Below are positions 50,001 through 60,799 of a stretch of DNA of 64,000 bases, piece by piece. The position numbers and the translations under genes were made by a program. The notes under the pieces were generated by a model. That model saw only the letters and a list, made by a program, of their open reading frames with translations. It ran no database searches and had not been told where the DNA came from. The DNA is from Glandiceps talaboti (lineage: Eukaryota; Hemichordata; Enteropneusta; Spengelidae), in contig NC_135550.1 of the NCBI RefSeq assembly GCF_964340395.1, positions 22,812,676-22,876,675 of the forward strand, read 5' to 3'. The number at the start of each line of letters is the position of its first letter. Within the stretch, counting starts at the first letter, position 1.

Positions 50001-51241
50001 GTGTTTTGTACAAGGGGATGAAGGTGATTATTCCAGTTAGTATGCGATCACAGATGATTGCGAGAGCGCATTCTAGCCACTTAGGCCCGGATGCTTGTGT
50101 GAGGAGAGCTCGTGACGTTCTTTTTTGGCCAGGTATGGTAGCAGAAATTAGGGACAAAGTACAGTCATGTGGAATTTGTAATGACTTCCTAGCCAAACAA
50201 CAAAAGGAACCATTAATGACACATAAAATTCCCAGCACACCATGGTCGAAGGTCGGTCAAGATCTCTTCACATTATATGGAGAAAATTATCTAGTCACCG
50301 TTGACTACTACAGTGATTATTTTGAGTTAGACTTACTTAATGACACTTTGTCTACTACTATAATCAATACTACCAAGATTCATTTCGCAAGACATGGAAT
50401 AGCGGATATGGTAACAGACAATGGTCCGCAATACATCAGCGATGAATTTTCCACTTTTTCTAGCGAATGGGAGTTTAAACACACAACTACTTCGCCATAT
50501 CACAGCCAAAGTAATGGCAAGGTAGAGTCAGCAGTGAAGATTGCTAAGAAGCTTGTTAAGAAAGCTAAACGTGATAGTAAGTGCATACAATTAGCCTTGC
50601 TTGAATGGAGAAATACACCTGATATATATGGTTCAAGTCCAGTTCAAAAACTGATGTCCAGAAGGACAAGAACCACTATACCAACATCTGAACCATTACT
50701 AAAACCACAAATTGTTGATGGTGTTTATGACAACATCATAAACAAACGTCAGAAAGCCAAAGCAGCATATGACAAACATGCTAAGCCACTTCCAGCATTG
50801 GAGATAGGGGATTCGGTGAGATTACAGCCGATGAGACATAGAGAACCATGGGAGAAAGGAATGTGTGTAGCAAAGGTTGGCACGCGTTCATACTTGATAG
50901 AGTCAGAACAAGGTAAACTGTATCGAAGAAATAGGAAATTTCTACGACCAGATCATAGTGATGTCAAACCACATACAACACAAATAACACCCAGTAAGTT
51001 TGAGAAAACAACAATATCTCATCCTGTAAAGTCAGAAATTGAAAACACTGTGAAACAGTCTTCCACAACAGCGCCCTCATCTGGACAAAAGGATATGTCA
51101 ACCAGCATCACAACAGCTAAATGTAAAGACAATATCATTGACTCTAAGCCCTTGGTTTCAACACCAGTAACAAAAGTAGTAACCACAAGGTGTGGGAGGC
51201 AAAGCGTTGCACCACACAAGTATAAAGACTTTACTGTCTAA
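47051..51241 (+). CDS. gag-pol: Gag-Pol polyprotein of the Ty3/gypsy retrotransposon, 1396 aa
   Basis: One uninterrupted frame encodes Gag and Pol without a frameshift. Gag-like N-terminus (about 1-220); zinc-knuckle region CKYCGSDH...NCNKCGKPNHFAAVC (227-261); aspartic protease with LDSGAT (Asp332); reverse transcriptase (about 470-690) with LDAKDGFFQI and the catalytic IVDDIL (Asp620, Asp621); RNase H beginning IQCDAS (Asp773); integrase with a His-His-Cys-Cys zinc finger (His1007, His1010, CGIC), then the catalytic triad Asp1071, Asp1123 and Glu1159, giving the D-x35-E spacing; a C-terminal tail without an obvious chromodomain. All catalytic residues I can check are present, so the copy may be autonomous. 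The start ATG lies 186 nt after the LTR. Confidence 0.96.
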   Translation: MASYQIPAPQPMNVKGDVSTNWNNFKAAWDYYNTATELKEKSKEVQAGALCSVMGMDCVKVMKSLTTLSDDDKKDPDKILKALSDHFVPQKHLLFERVKFGSANQTDHETIDQYVVRLRQLAESCEFDTLNNSLIRDRLVMGTHDSATRDRLLRERPVPDLSRCIEALRVNEQTRVHKEQMKESTEMQDTVHGVHKQSRQGNTRSKGKQVKNDRSGYYKKQNTSSVCKYCGSDHARDKSRCPAYGKNCNKCGKPNHFAAVCLGHRRMSRQGSKKVHHTTAQDRYEDDSEDSNDSIFTVHRLGAVQHMDVKSAFMVPLTFHTAYPSTVSVQLDSGATCSAMSYTDLQNILQIGRVKLDPPKGKIKLYDGRVITPLGTYTLTVSHSNGCKHRTTFDILRQAPWPIIDGNTCIRNGWLSLQLTKSVNMIQGEEYKPVSFEHIMREYKDIFTGLGCLPGEYHIQVDPTVQPVQHAPRRVPVPLKEKLKTKIDEMEKQGIIAKVTEPTDWISSLVAVQKPNKLRVCLDPRDLNRAIKRPKYQLPTVDELLPKLANAKVFTVLDAKDGFFQIKLDEESSHLTTFWTPYGRYRYLRMPQGISSAPEEYQRRQNEVLSGLNGVEAIVDDILCYGCGNTMEEAVRDHDKNLMKLLDRARKTNLKLNKKKFRLRKKEVSFMGQLFTSEGLKPDPMKVSAITNMPPPSDKKAVQRLLGCINYLSRFMPKLSEVCEPLRKIMEKNIEFVWESQQAEAFATIQQLISTAPLLKYYDVQSEVTIQCDASESGLGATLLQCGQPVAFASRSLSATERRYAQIEKECLAIVFACCRFDQYLHGRESISVESDHKPLVPIFTKPIHSSPKRLQRMLLRLQKYNLHVEYLPGSKMFIADMLSRAYEPSTYADIKEESTPDYQIFQLYREKQLFQEIAEINQVEYMRLSEGTHQQVKSCTNADAQLQTLMSTVMIGWPDSRDSVPVCILEYWNFRDELTVQDGVLYKGMKVIIPVSMRSQMIARAHSSHLGPDACVRRARDVLFWPGMVAEIRDKVQSCGICNDFLAKQQKEPLMTHKIPSTPWSKVGQDLFTLYGENYLVTVDYYSDYFELDLLNDTLSTTIINTTKIHFARHGIADMVTDNGPQYISDEFSTFSSEWEFKHTTTSPYHSQSNGKVESAVKIAKKLVKKAKRDSKCIQLALLEWRNTPDIYGSSPVQKLMSRRTRTTIPTSEPLLKPQIVDGVYDNIINKRQKAKAAYDKHAKPLPALEIGDSVRLQPMRHREPWEKGMCVAKVGTRSYLIESEQGKLYRRNRKFLRPDHSDVKPHTTQITPSKFEKTTISHPVKSEIENTVKQSSTTAPSSGQKDMSTSITTAKCKDNIIDSKPLVSTPVTKVVTTRCGRQSVAPHKYKDFTV

Positions 51242-51451
51242 ATTGAAGTTTAAACTTAGTTATAGTTTGTGTTCAACTATATAAATGTACAGTTATGCAT
51301 GCAACTGTCAATTGCAAGTACGGACCATATAAAGATATAAAGACTCGGAGAACAATGAACAATTATTGACAGTACAGTATTGATTTCATATCATATGCTT
51401 TGAATAACACGTTACAGTATAGTCTACTGTCTCGCCTGAGATTTGATATTA

Positions 51452-51517
51452 TTGCCAAAGACAATGCAATAACCGTTACTCTGATTTGACGTAATTGCCA
51501 AAGACAATGCAATAACA
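51452..51517 (+). repeat. Direct repeat in the element's 3' untranslated part
   Basis: ATTGCCAAAGACAATGCAAT(AAC) occurs at 51,452-51,474 and again at 51,495-51,517, 43 bp apart, with related sequence just upstream of each. It lies between the gag-pol stop and the polypurine tract. Confidence 0.85.
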
Positions 51518-51563
51518 AAACACTGTATAATGTCAAAGTCAGATGTTTACAAATACAAATCTT

Positions 51564-51576
51564 GGAAAAAGGGAGA
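51564..51576 (+). promoter_or_regulatory. Polypurine tract
   Basis: GGAAAAAGGGAGA lies directly before the 3' LTR, the expected place for plus-strand DNA priming. Confidence 0.85.
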
Positions 51577-51755
51577 TGTTAGTATATATGAGTTAATGTA
51601 TGAAGTCACAGTCATAGGTCAAAGGTCATGTATAATGTTGTTGATGACGTCAGGTCACCTTGTAATAAAGATGGCGTACTTTGTGTAAGTCTGATGTGTC
51701 GTCTCAGTGATAGTTATAGCATTTAGTAACTATAGACTGATCATAGGCCATAACA
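51577..51755 (+). repeat. 3' LTR
   Basis: Identical to the 5' LTR over all 179 positions by direct reading; followed by the ATATG duplication and satellite sequence. Confidence 0.95.
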
Positions 51756-51892
51756 ATATGCTACATGTAGTGGTGTTTGCTTACTTCATATGCTACATGC
51801 AGTGGTGTTTGCTTACTTCATATGCTACATGTAGTGGTGTTTGTTTACTTCATATACTGCATGCAGTGGTGTTTGCTTACTTGAGTCATATG
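51756..51892. repeat. 32-bp satellite array, right part (about 4 units)
   Basis: Resumes with ATATGCTACATGTAGTGGTG after the retrotransposon and ends with a GAGTCATATG variant unit. With the left part it shows that the element landed near the right end of the array. Confidence 0.95.
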
Positions 51893-54683
51893 AGTATACG
51901 TTTGACATCACACCGCATCATGTCATTAAAGGAACAGCAACTGTCAGAATCGGCAATGTTGTAGATAAATACACACTGTTTCATAAACGGCGACTTCTGT
52001 CGTTTTATTCAATTCGGGAACCAGCCTCTAATTACTGGGCTATGGCTCAGGTTGCATACATTGTACAGTTACAACTTGCACATTGTAATTTTATATGGGG
52101 ACAAGAAAAAATATTACAACTTTTAGCTTTCTAGAGATTTTGACATTTTGTCCGACAAGTGTGGAGTTAAAGAGTGTTACTGTGGTTATGAAGGCTAGCT
52201 TATGACATAAAGACACTGATAAGATGAGATATCCCCTTTTTGTGTAATTTACCTGCACACAGTCGAAACAAAAAAGACTGAAGCCGAATTAATCCTTTTA
52301 CCCAAGCCTGGGATAGATGGTCATGATCGTTATACAGCATTTAACAAGCGCGCCCTCTGAGTCGGAACTGACCTCGACTTCTTCCTGAAGACGTGCAAAC
52401 TTGTATGGAAAACTGAAAACTGTGTCCAAATGACATAAAGTGAAATTTTGTAACATTATGAGATTCTTATGATGTAAATTAATAGGAGAACTGTGAAAGC
52501 TGTTCAAAAAAATTAAACATTTTTCAGTTGATAGCTTCAATTTTGAAATCGCATGTTTTCTTATCTCTACATCAAGTTAATTATTAGTGTATTTTGTACC
52601 TGTTTTGATAAGAATATTAATTGGTCGTTTGCCTGCCCTGGATTTTAAAGTATTTACACACATCTTTGCATTCACGGTACAATCGATATCTGTCTAAAGT
52701 TACTTTTAAATTTTTAAAATCTTATACGCCCATTCACAGACAAAGGACATAACCATTAGAAGTAACTAATGATATAATTTTACATTTTGTTGAGTCGGGG
52801 GATGGGGTTCAGTGAAGTGGTTTACTTTTCCCATCGTGATTATGACGTCATCAAATAATGAGTGCAAATAACAAGAAACTGAGGGGTTTCTTGTAAACAA
52901 TGGTTACGATGACATTAGATAACCCGCATAAATCGCACAAATGCAACTGTCACACTGGAAACTTCTTATATCTACATATATATATTCATGAAACGTTGTT
53001 TGTCTGTCCGCACTGTCATTAAGACAGAATGTTTCAGCAATCCTTGTGGCTAAGGTGAGACAGGTCGTCTACCTCGGTTGCTTCAAATGAAGACTGCATT
53101 ATTGAGCTACACATTTGAATAGAAAATAGTTGATATATTGTGGACGGGGTTTCACAGTCGACTAGCTTTGAACAGTGAGATGGTACAGTCGATTACAATA
53201 GACTCGGAAGATAAACGACCGTAATTGGTTAATGCTGTAGATGCCCTCGGGCATGACCGTACCTAGGTTTCCATTTTATACTACAAAACACACAACATAG
53301 CAGTGCTCATCACAAAACCAACAACAATATAGACCAAACCATTCCTCTTCAGAGGGGTAGAAGCTAAAGCGCATACCCTTTTATGTAAAAATGTTATATT
53401 AACAGAGGAAATAATTCCCCGGTGTTTTAGCAAAGTCATGCAGGAGAGTAGGCATAGTTAGAGAAATGAGAACGCTAAAGTCGTAACATAACTGGCGTTT
53501 TTAGTCAATCCGATATGTTTTGATAGTCAGTACATCACCGTTATAACAAACCAGTAACTGGCTACACTTTTTTTTCTTAAGACTATATAGAATGGCATGT
53601 ATGAATTATGCATTTTTACTGTCGTCTTTTATTGAAAAGCATGTAATTATGTTATGATGATATATGGCGTAGTTGACTAGGCTAGTCCCCGAGATATTAG
53701 GGCAACTTGGAACGTTGCCATCTACATATAACATGTCATTACTTGAATGAGACGGCCATTTTGACCTCGAGGCATTACCATTCTCACCTTTGCAAAATTC
53801 TCTTACGGTAAAGAAAAAGTGCGTTTCTCTCGTTTGGGTTGGCCATTTTGTGTGAATGTTACAATGGGTCGCATCGGTGATTTATTTCTGACTTTTATGT
53901 CTTTTGTCGAACACACATCCACGACTTAACCAGGGTTTCAATACACAGTACCCCAAATAATTCATCACTTTGGCCAGCCTGATTAAAACAGAGTCTAAAA
54001 TAATGCCCAGCTGTCCTTGAAATATGTAGTTCGGTGCGTTTTCCATGGCGTCACGAGAAATATTGTTTCGCCCAATATAAGTTAGTTGTACATTGTGACA
54101 TATATGGGATTTCTACGCCACTGGTTTCTAGTGGTTTCTCTTTGTTGCCATTTGTTTACTCGCGAATAGTCAACCCCTTTGAAACCACCACAAAGAACAT
54201 TTTTCCTAGTGATCTGAAGGGAACTTTGGAATGATGCATTTTTCGCTATGAGAAAGTCTAATATCTGTTAGGGATCAAATGAAGCTATTCGGGTGAAAAA
54301 CGCGATAGATTGGATTAAAGACGGCGACCTCTTACCCGCTTTTTTGTCGCCCATAGTAGATCTAATTTCGTCATCAACATAACGGTGCTTGTTGCATAGT
54401 GGCCACCCAAACTCTTGTCACCCAACATTATAACACGACGCACACCCCTCCAGCTATAGTCCAACGTTCTAGCCTGTGATCTGGTTTCAAAATAAAGCTG
54501 TACACTATAGTGTCGAGAGTCCGTAAAGTTGAAGTGCCTGTTGTCACCTTTGAGTCCAGTGGTACAGAATTTTGGCCTAAAATGTGCGTATAGCTCTGTT
54601 CCATATAGACGATGGTCACCTCAAGGTAGGGCGTGATATATAAGATATGATATGATGGGATTACGGACATGATATGATATGAC
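51893..54683. other. Intergenic spacer, no supported gene
   Basis: Unique AT-rich DNA with only short frames. It should contain the 5' UTR and promoter of the gene at 54,684, but I can place no core element with confidence. Confidence 0.5.
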
Positions 54684-55934
54684 ATGGAAAATACCACCTC
54701 GCCAGAAACCATGAAAAAACCGTCGGAAGATAGTGTGCAAGAAATGTTAGACCTAATTCACCAACAACAGACTGTAACGAATATTACCAACGAAGGTAAT
54801 GGGTTCCGTGGACGTGTGTTCAATCCGTTACCTGCAATAGGAGTTAAAGCGAATACAACATATGGAACACTCAGTGAGTTAAACGAAGACGATCTGAGCG
54901 AACACAAGAGGAAACATGCCGACGTCACCACCCCACCGAAACTTGAAAGAGAGTCTACTGTGTATAACTTGCGGCAAAGCATGCAGACTGAACCTAAAAA
55001 GAATAAACATAAAACTAGTAACGAATACGAAAGCCTTGATATCAAATCTACGACAACGGAGCCTAGTTTTAGGAACTACAAGTCAACGCAACCAGCTGCA
55101 CCTCGCCCCTTTCCTCTTCGACGAGAGGGAACCAACTATCATCTACCTCCAATATCCCAATTTCCAGACCAGGATCCATATGACATCGAAAGACCTTCTG
55201 CACCTTCACCTACTTCAAGAGATAGGTTTATAACACAGGAAAAAGATTGTCCCGAGTTTGGTAGACCAGATTCTCCCCTTCCATTTAATGAAAATTACGA
55301 ACAACTAAGCGAAAATATTGATACAAATAGGGGCAGGGATGCTCAGTTGTCACCTTGGCCAGTTACTCAGGAAACTGACACTGTGAACGACAGAGGTAGA
55401 TGGGAAGAGCCCGAGGAGATCTACGAAAGACCGAGAACGGCTAGAGGAAGACGTTATAGTGAACATCAACAACAACAAACCACTGACAGACCTAATACGC
55501 CTCAGGGCAGGCGTTCAAGTATGGGGACTGGTTCAGAAAGGCCAAAATCAGCACGAGGTAGGCGACGACATGTTGAAACTGACAACTCAATGCAGGACTA
55601 CCCGGAACAGAGACCGAGAACGGCTCGCGATAGACGCCGTGAAATAACCGAACAAGAGGCGTATGAACCTTATGAACGACCAAGAACTGCTAGAGGTAGG
55701 AGACACATGGGAGATGAAACATCCGACCGCCCCAAAACTGCTAAAGGGCGACGGAGAAGTGAGGACAAGCCTGCAGAAAAACAGAGAACTGTTCGCGGTA
55801 AAACACGACCAAGAAGTCCCGGACCTCATCATCCTAGATACAGTATGGTTAATTCAAATTCAAATTGTTCAAATGGAGAATTTGATGAGCCCTGTATGCT
55901 TGACACTGTTGCTGTATTAAATTCAGCTACATAG
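54684..55934 (+). CDS. Uncharacterised Arg-rich protein with repeated RPRTARGRR-like motifs, 416 aa
   Basis: A single 416-codon frame from ATG at 54,684 (in-frame TGA nine nt upstream) to TAG; a second TAG follows. No known domain is recognised. The N-terminal half is hydrophilic and contains PLPAIGV and HLPPISQF. Residues about 247-375 hold some seven copies of a motif of the form (E/D/Q)RP(R/K/N)(T/S)(A/P)(R/K/Q)(G/D)RR, spaced roughly 17-25 residues apart; the last copy is degenerate (QRTVRGK). The C-terminus ends MLDTVAVLNSAT. There is no signal peptide or membrane segment. The motif is strongly basic with a Thr/Ser at a fixed place, consistent with a repeated phosphosite or with binding to an acidic partner such as nucleic acid or tubulin tails; that is inference only. 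No splice evidence; single exon as read. Confidence 0.75.
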   Translation: MENTTSPETMKKPSEDSVQEMLDLIHQQQTVTNITNEGNGFRGRVFNPLPAIGVKANTTYGTLSELNEDDLSEHKRKHADVTTPPKLERESTVYNLRQSMQTEPKKNKHKTSNEYESLDIKSTTTEPSFRNYKSTQPAAPRPFPLRREGTNYHLPPISQFPDQDPYDIERPSAPSPTSRDRFITQEKDCPEFGRPDSPLPFNENYEQLSENIDTNRGRDAQLSPWPVTQETDTVNDRGRWEEPEEIYERPRTARGRRYSEHQQQQTTDRPNTPQGRRSSMGTGSERPKSARGRRRHVETDNSMQDYPEQRPRTARDRRREITEQEAYEPYERPRTARGRRHMGDETSDRPKTAKGRRRSEDKPAEKQRTVRGKTRPRSPGPHHPRYSMVNSNSNCSNGEFDEPCMLDTVAVLNSAT

Positions 55935-58900
55935 TAGTAATCATTTCATACATAATACAGTATATTGACTTGCCTTTGACTTCGATTCACATGGTTACAC
56001 GCTCACTTGACATTCAACCTTTTTATGTTAAATACCCTTCAAATGTTCCTTTATTTGTATTTCGCTCAGGACAACTCAAATGCAAATATTCCAATCATTC
56101 TGATAAGCGTAACCATTTCAAGTCACCTACACGTCTATATTTACCGCTTAAATTATAACTTTTAAGACAAAAATATTTCAATATTTATAAAGAATTGATG
56201 GACACTTTGCACAGACTACAAATAGTGTTAATATCTTACCAGTGTATAGAAAAATTGACAGTTTGCAATTACTTTTTTGGAGTCTCACATGTCAAGCTAT
56301 TACAACATTTTGATCAAAATTCATGACTTATTTTTTATAAAGCTATAAAGCCAAATGCACTTTAATATAAAGAACACTTTAAAAGAATACTCTTGTCCGT
56401 TTTATTTATTCTGGAACTCTGGAATCGTTTTGGCCCCAGTGTTGTGTTTGGTCATGCCTCCACCACCGAGCCATGTACGAAATCGAAGTAGATAACCAGT
56501 GAGTATCACTCAGGATTTGAAGAGAGGGCCCTATTTGAGAAAATGACCGACATGGAAAATTTGTACTTTTTAACTTTTTTTTAGACAACTCATTTAAACA
56601 ATTGAATGGCTTTAGATTACCATGGTACAACCATCTTGGATCTATCTATCATATTCGCCATTTCAAAAGTAGACATTTAGCTTTCTTTCAAATTCAATAC
56701 TTGACCCAAAAAAATGCATTTTGATGTCGTCAATCGCCGAGTTTGTGACGTGGGTGGATTTGTTTCTAGTAGTTGCATGCATTTCTCTCAAATAGAGTAG
56801 ATTGCAATTTACATTTCTACATCATTACTGCACTCCATATTCAACACATGTGACAAGCCTGATCCCATTATATATCCTATTATCAGAATACAATGATGTA
56901 TGCCCAGAAATTTAATCATGTTCATGAACATCTAATAAAAACAGTGGGTTAAAATTCCCTGGTAGATACGTAGAAATAGAATTTACGGTCCGAGCCTCTG
57001 TATTTCAACATCCTGTCAGCATCTAACTTGTGGTATTCTCAGGTTGGATTATTGGTATTGTCCGTATCTAAGCAGAGAATATGACAAACATGAAGAATGT
57101 GGGATTTTCTTATTTAAGATTAGGTACACAAGTGGAAGACACCAATATGTGATTTATATAGACAAAACTGAACTTGTGTTATGAGACATAGTGAATTTTT
57201 TAGCAGCTAATCAACCAAGAAACGATCGAACATATATACGTTAATTCAATTCTTCACACCTGGAGGGCGTGGAGCTTTTTGTGTAGGTATCCCCCCATCT
57301 GGTGGCTCGTAAAATGTCTCCGGGATAGATCAGCCAAACTGATCAATGCTTCAATTTGATTGAAGTTTTCACTCATGCTAAAAAAGAGTCCTCTCATAGT
57401 CAGAATAATCCTTAAAGGTGACACCTCAGACATATTCAAAACATTCACATAACCGAAGGAATGATATCAATTGTATGTTATTTCTTTGAATAGAAATGTG
57501 TCTATGTATGACAAATTGTTTGATAAAAAAGCATCATTGTTTGCGATGTCACAAGTACAGTGTGTAAGAACACTAAGTGAACACTGTCGTTTGCTTTTGA
57601 TAAGTAATCCCTGTAGTTTTCCAACCAAACGATGGCTGAGTCATTCATGTGACATAAGATCATAGACGCAGAATATGTCAGAAAGATTATCATGTGCTTA
57701 TTTTGTGAAAGACAAATTTAAGACGTTTAACCTTTACCTGCCATGAACAAGTTGAGAAATACCTTTACAATTACAGTGGATTTTATCTCATCCATTTTAA
57801 ATGTAGTGACGTAAACAAGCAAACGTTCCGCGCAACGCATTTTTTCCGCGTAGTGTTCATCTCCATAACAACCAAACGAGGTCTTGATGCCGTGTTACAT
57901 TGCCTGCCATGGTGATTTCATACACTTCGTGCATTCAATCATTATTTGCTAGTACTTCAAAAACGGCAATATGGACCGAGCTGAGATAGCCATAATAGGT
58001 GTAATATCTACAAATGCGCTGATATCAAAGAAGCAAAAAATAAATACAATACCGTTCTGTTACCAATGACACAACACAAAAAACCAACCAAGATCCCCCC
58101 TCCAAGTTAATTAGATGTAAATATGAATCTCTCAAATACGTAAACAAGGACAAGGACTTGTATTGTTTTCACATTTATTGAGTGTTTGAATTTAATCTTC
58201 AGATTTGAAGTTACGTGTCCAAGGGTGTTCTCTGCCTATAGGGCATTTCATCAAAGAATTTCATAAACCAATAACGAACCCTGCTAACAAGGTTAGCTTG
58301 CCTATTGATGTTGTTTGAAAAGCGATTTAAAATTGCTGTGAGAGGACGAAAAGGGAGGTGTTTGTCCACGAAGAATTGCCAAATTTCAACAAAAGGACCT
58401 CGCATTCACGTGTCAATACATTGCAAACTGCATCTAGAAATTGGTTGGGTCTGATTGTGTACGCTTGAATTTACCGTGACATGACCTAATTGAATACCGT
58501 ACTAGTATATAGCGGTACATTGGTGAAAAGACACCATGACGGCACACGTAGTACAGTAGAGTTCGTCATCACTCTGTCGATGTCGCGTCAGAAAGAGAGT
58601 AAAAAGCGATTAATAACCTCCCTGCAGCTACAGGTAAGTTATATTCCAAGATTAATATTTTATCCCTAGCCACCTAAAAAGCTTCCAATGAGAGTATCCG
58701 ACGCGTTGTTTAGATGTTTTAATGAGTTTTTTTTGTCTATCAACACAAAGCCTTTGCCGTACCCTGTGGAGATTATACCAAATAACAACCCGTACGGTTG
58801 CCGTGTTTCCAAAACTCCAATTAACTACATATTCTTGTTTGAAGTGCTCGTGAAAGATAAAGGATTCCATTTTAGCACAAGCGTGGCAGACTAGCCTGTC

Positions 58901-59230
58901 AACACGTCCTAGGTAACGTTGTTTCAAATTACTTGTGTATGCCAACAAAATTTACACTGTTTTATTCATTCAAGTTATTGCACTTTTACGCCTATAATTT
59001 AGTGACCAGTCTATTTTAGATTCAAAGTAGAAACGAGGTGACAATAAAACAACGTTAACACGACTCCTAGCCTCAGTATTGGCGACATATTCATAACATG
59101 GCGCTCTTTCGGTAAAGTCAACATATTATGACGATGTTACATCATTTACACCAAGGAATAGCATGTTTTCATGATCAATAAAAAGGAGACTAAATTTATA
59201 TCAACAAACCGACACAACTTCCATAAGCCG

Positions 59231-59289
59231 TTTTGTTTGTTTGTTTGTTTGTTTGTTTGTTTGTTTGTTTGTTTGTTTGTTTGTTTGTT
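59231..59289. repeat. (TTTG)n microsatellite
   Basis: About 14 TTTG units in non-coding DNA. Confidence 0.97.
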
Positions 59290-60353
59290 ATTTATTGACT
59301 TTTTTGAGCAACGGTCAAGTTCTACACTTCTTTACTTGGGTTTTTATTTCAGAGTACCATTGAGATAACCATTATGTACAGTTCGACAAGATGTATGTGT
59401 AATTAACTGACTCAGTATTTATGACCACTATTCAACTGATTACTGTCAATTAAGGCTTTCACGTAGCTTTGATCGTGACAGCTTAAATACAATTTATATC
59501 TGAAATACATTCTACGCCCTTCGATTCAATTCATTCCCGATTGAGACCAAATTAGACAGGTGTGATTCAATGCAACTCGGTGAATTTTTTGGGGGGGAGA
59601 ACTAGATTCAATTACATCCCTTTTTGGAAAACAAATCTTTTGTGGGTATGTCAAAAAATTCAATTAAAATCTCTGTCTGAAAACACTTAACTTCCAAATA
59701 TGTCACCTGATAAATAAAGAAATGAGAATACTTCATTTGAAAGCAGTTTGTGTTTTATTCATTTGACTTTGAAAGCGTGATTATGTTTCACCAGAGGCAA
59801 TGGACATATTTCCTCTAAAGCCTCAGTAATTGAGTTTGCCATTGAATTCTAGTGATATGTTTTATCGTTTATTGTCAATTACATTAACGCTGTGTCCATT
59901 TCACCTTGACAGCCGAAGTCGCTATAAAAGTGTCTATGCATGCTAACTCGACTGTGGGAAAAAAACTACTGAATTAATAGATCAATACAAGGAGAGCACA
60001 CGAACAGTCGGGTTATTATTACCATACAATGTCAACATTGGTTACCTTGACAACCTATCCATGACATTGACCTTGCAAAAGTGCCGCTAATGGCCTTTAC
60101 TTTTGAACTTGTTAGCTAGCATTTACCACTTTAAGTTAAAAGTTCATTCTGGAAAATAAATACTTCTTATTTTGACGACTGTCTGTTTCTATGGACACAG
60201 ACCATTGTCTCAGCTGTACTTGGAAACAAGTAATAGCAATTAACTAATGTCATTAAATGAGATATTCCCAGTCAATTAAATAAATGATATATGCAAAGTG
60301 TTGTATATGGTTTAATTTTATCATTTTCGTCATATTCGCCGTTGTTCATGGTA

Positions 60354-60354
60354 T

Positions 60355-60407
<53 letters not shown>

Positions 60408-60477
60408 GTGATGGTGACGGTGGCGGTGGTGGTGGTGGTGGTGGTGGTGGTGGTGGTGGCGGCGGCGGCGGCGGTGA
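60354..60477. repeat. (GAT)n-(GGT)n-(GGC)n compound trinucleotide microsatellite
   Basis: GAT units to about 60,408, GGT units to about 60,459, then GGC units. Poly-Asp, poly-Met and poly-Gly frames here are artefacts. Confidence 0.97.
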
Positions 60478-60571
60478 TGATGGGGTTGATTGTGGGTGGT
60501 GGCTGTGGTGATTATGCCGGATAATGATGATGATGATGATGACAATACGGCAATGATGTCTAGGCTAAATC

Positions 60572-60799
<228 letters not shown>

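Larger units (their letters stand above)
46686..51755 (+). mobile_element. Intact Ty3/gypsy-type LTR retrotransposon, 5,070 bp
   Basis: Two 179-bp LTRs (46,686-46,864 and 51,577-51,755), each TG...CA, enclose a leader, a primer-binding site, one gag-pol frame (47,051-51,241) and a polypurine tract. The LTRs are identical by direct reading and a 5-bp target duplication flanks the element, so the insertion is young. Domain order protease, reverse transcriptase, RNase H, integrase is that of Ty3/gypsy (Metaviridae) elements. No env-like frame is present. It is inserted in the 32-bp satellite. Confidence 0.97.

Noticed and set aside
58652-58948. 98-codon minus-strand frame
   Set aside because: Opposite-strand frame also open; no recognisable motif.
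60284-60545. Poly-Asp/poly-Gly and poly-His frames
   Set aside because: Produced by GAT/GGT/GGC trinucleotide repeats.
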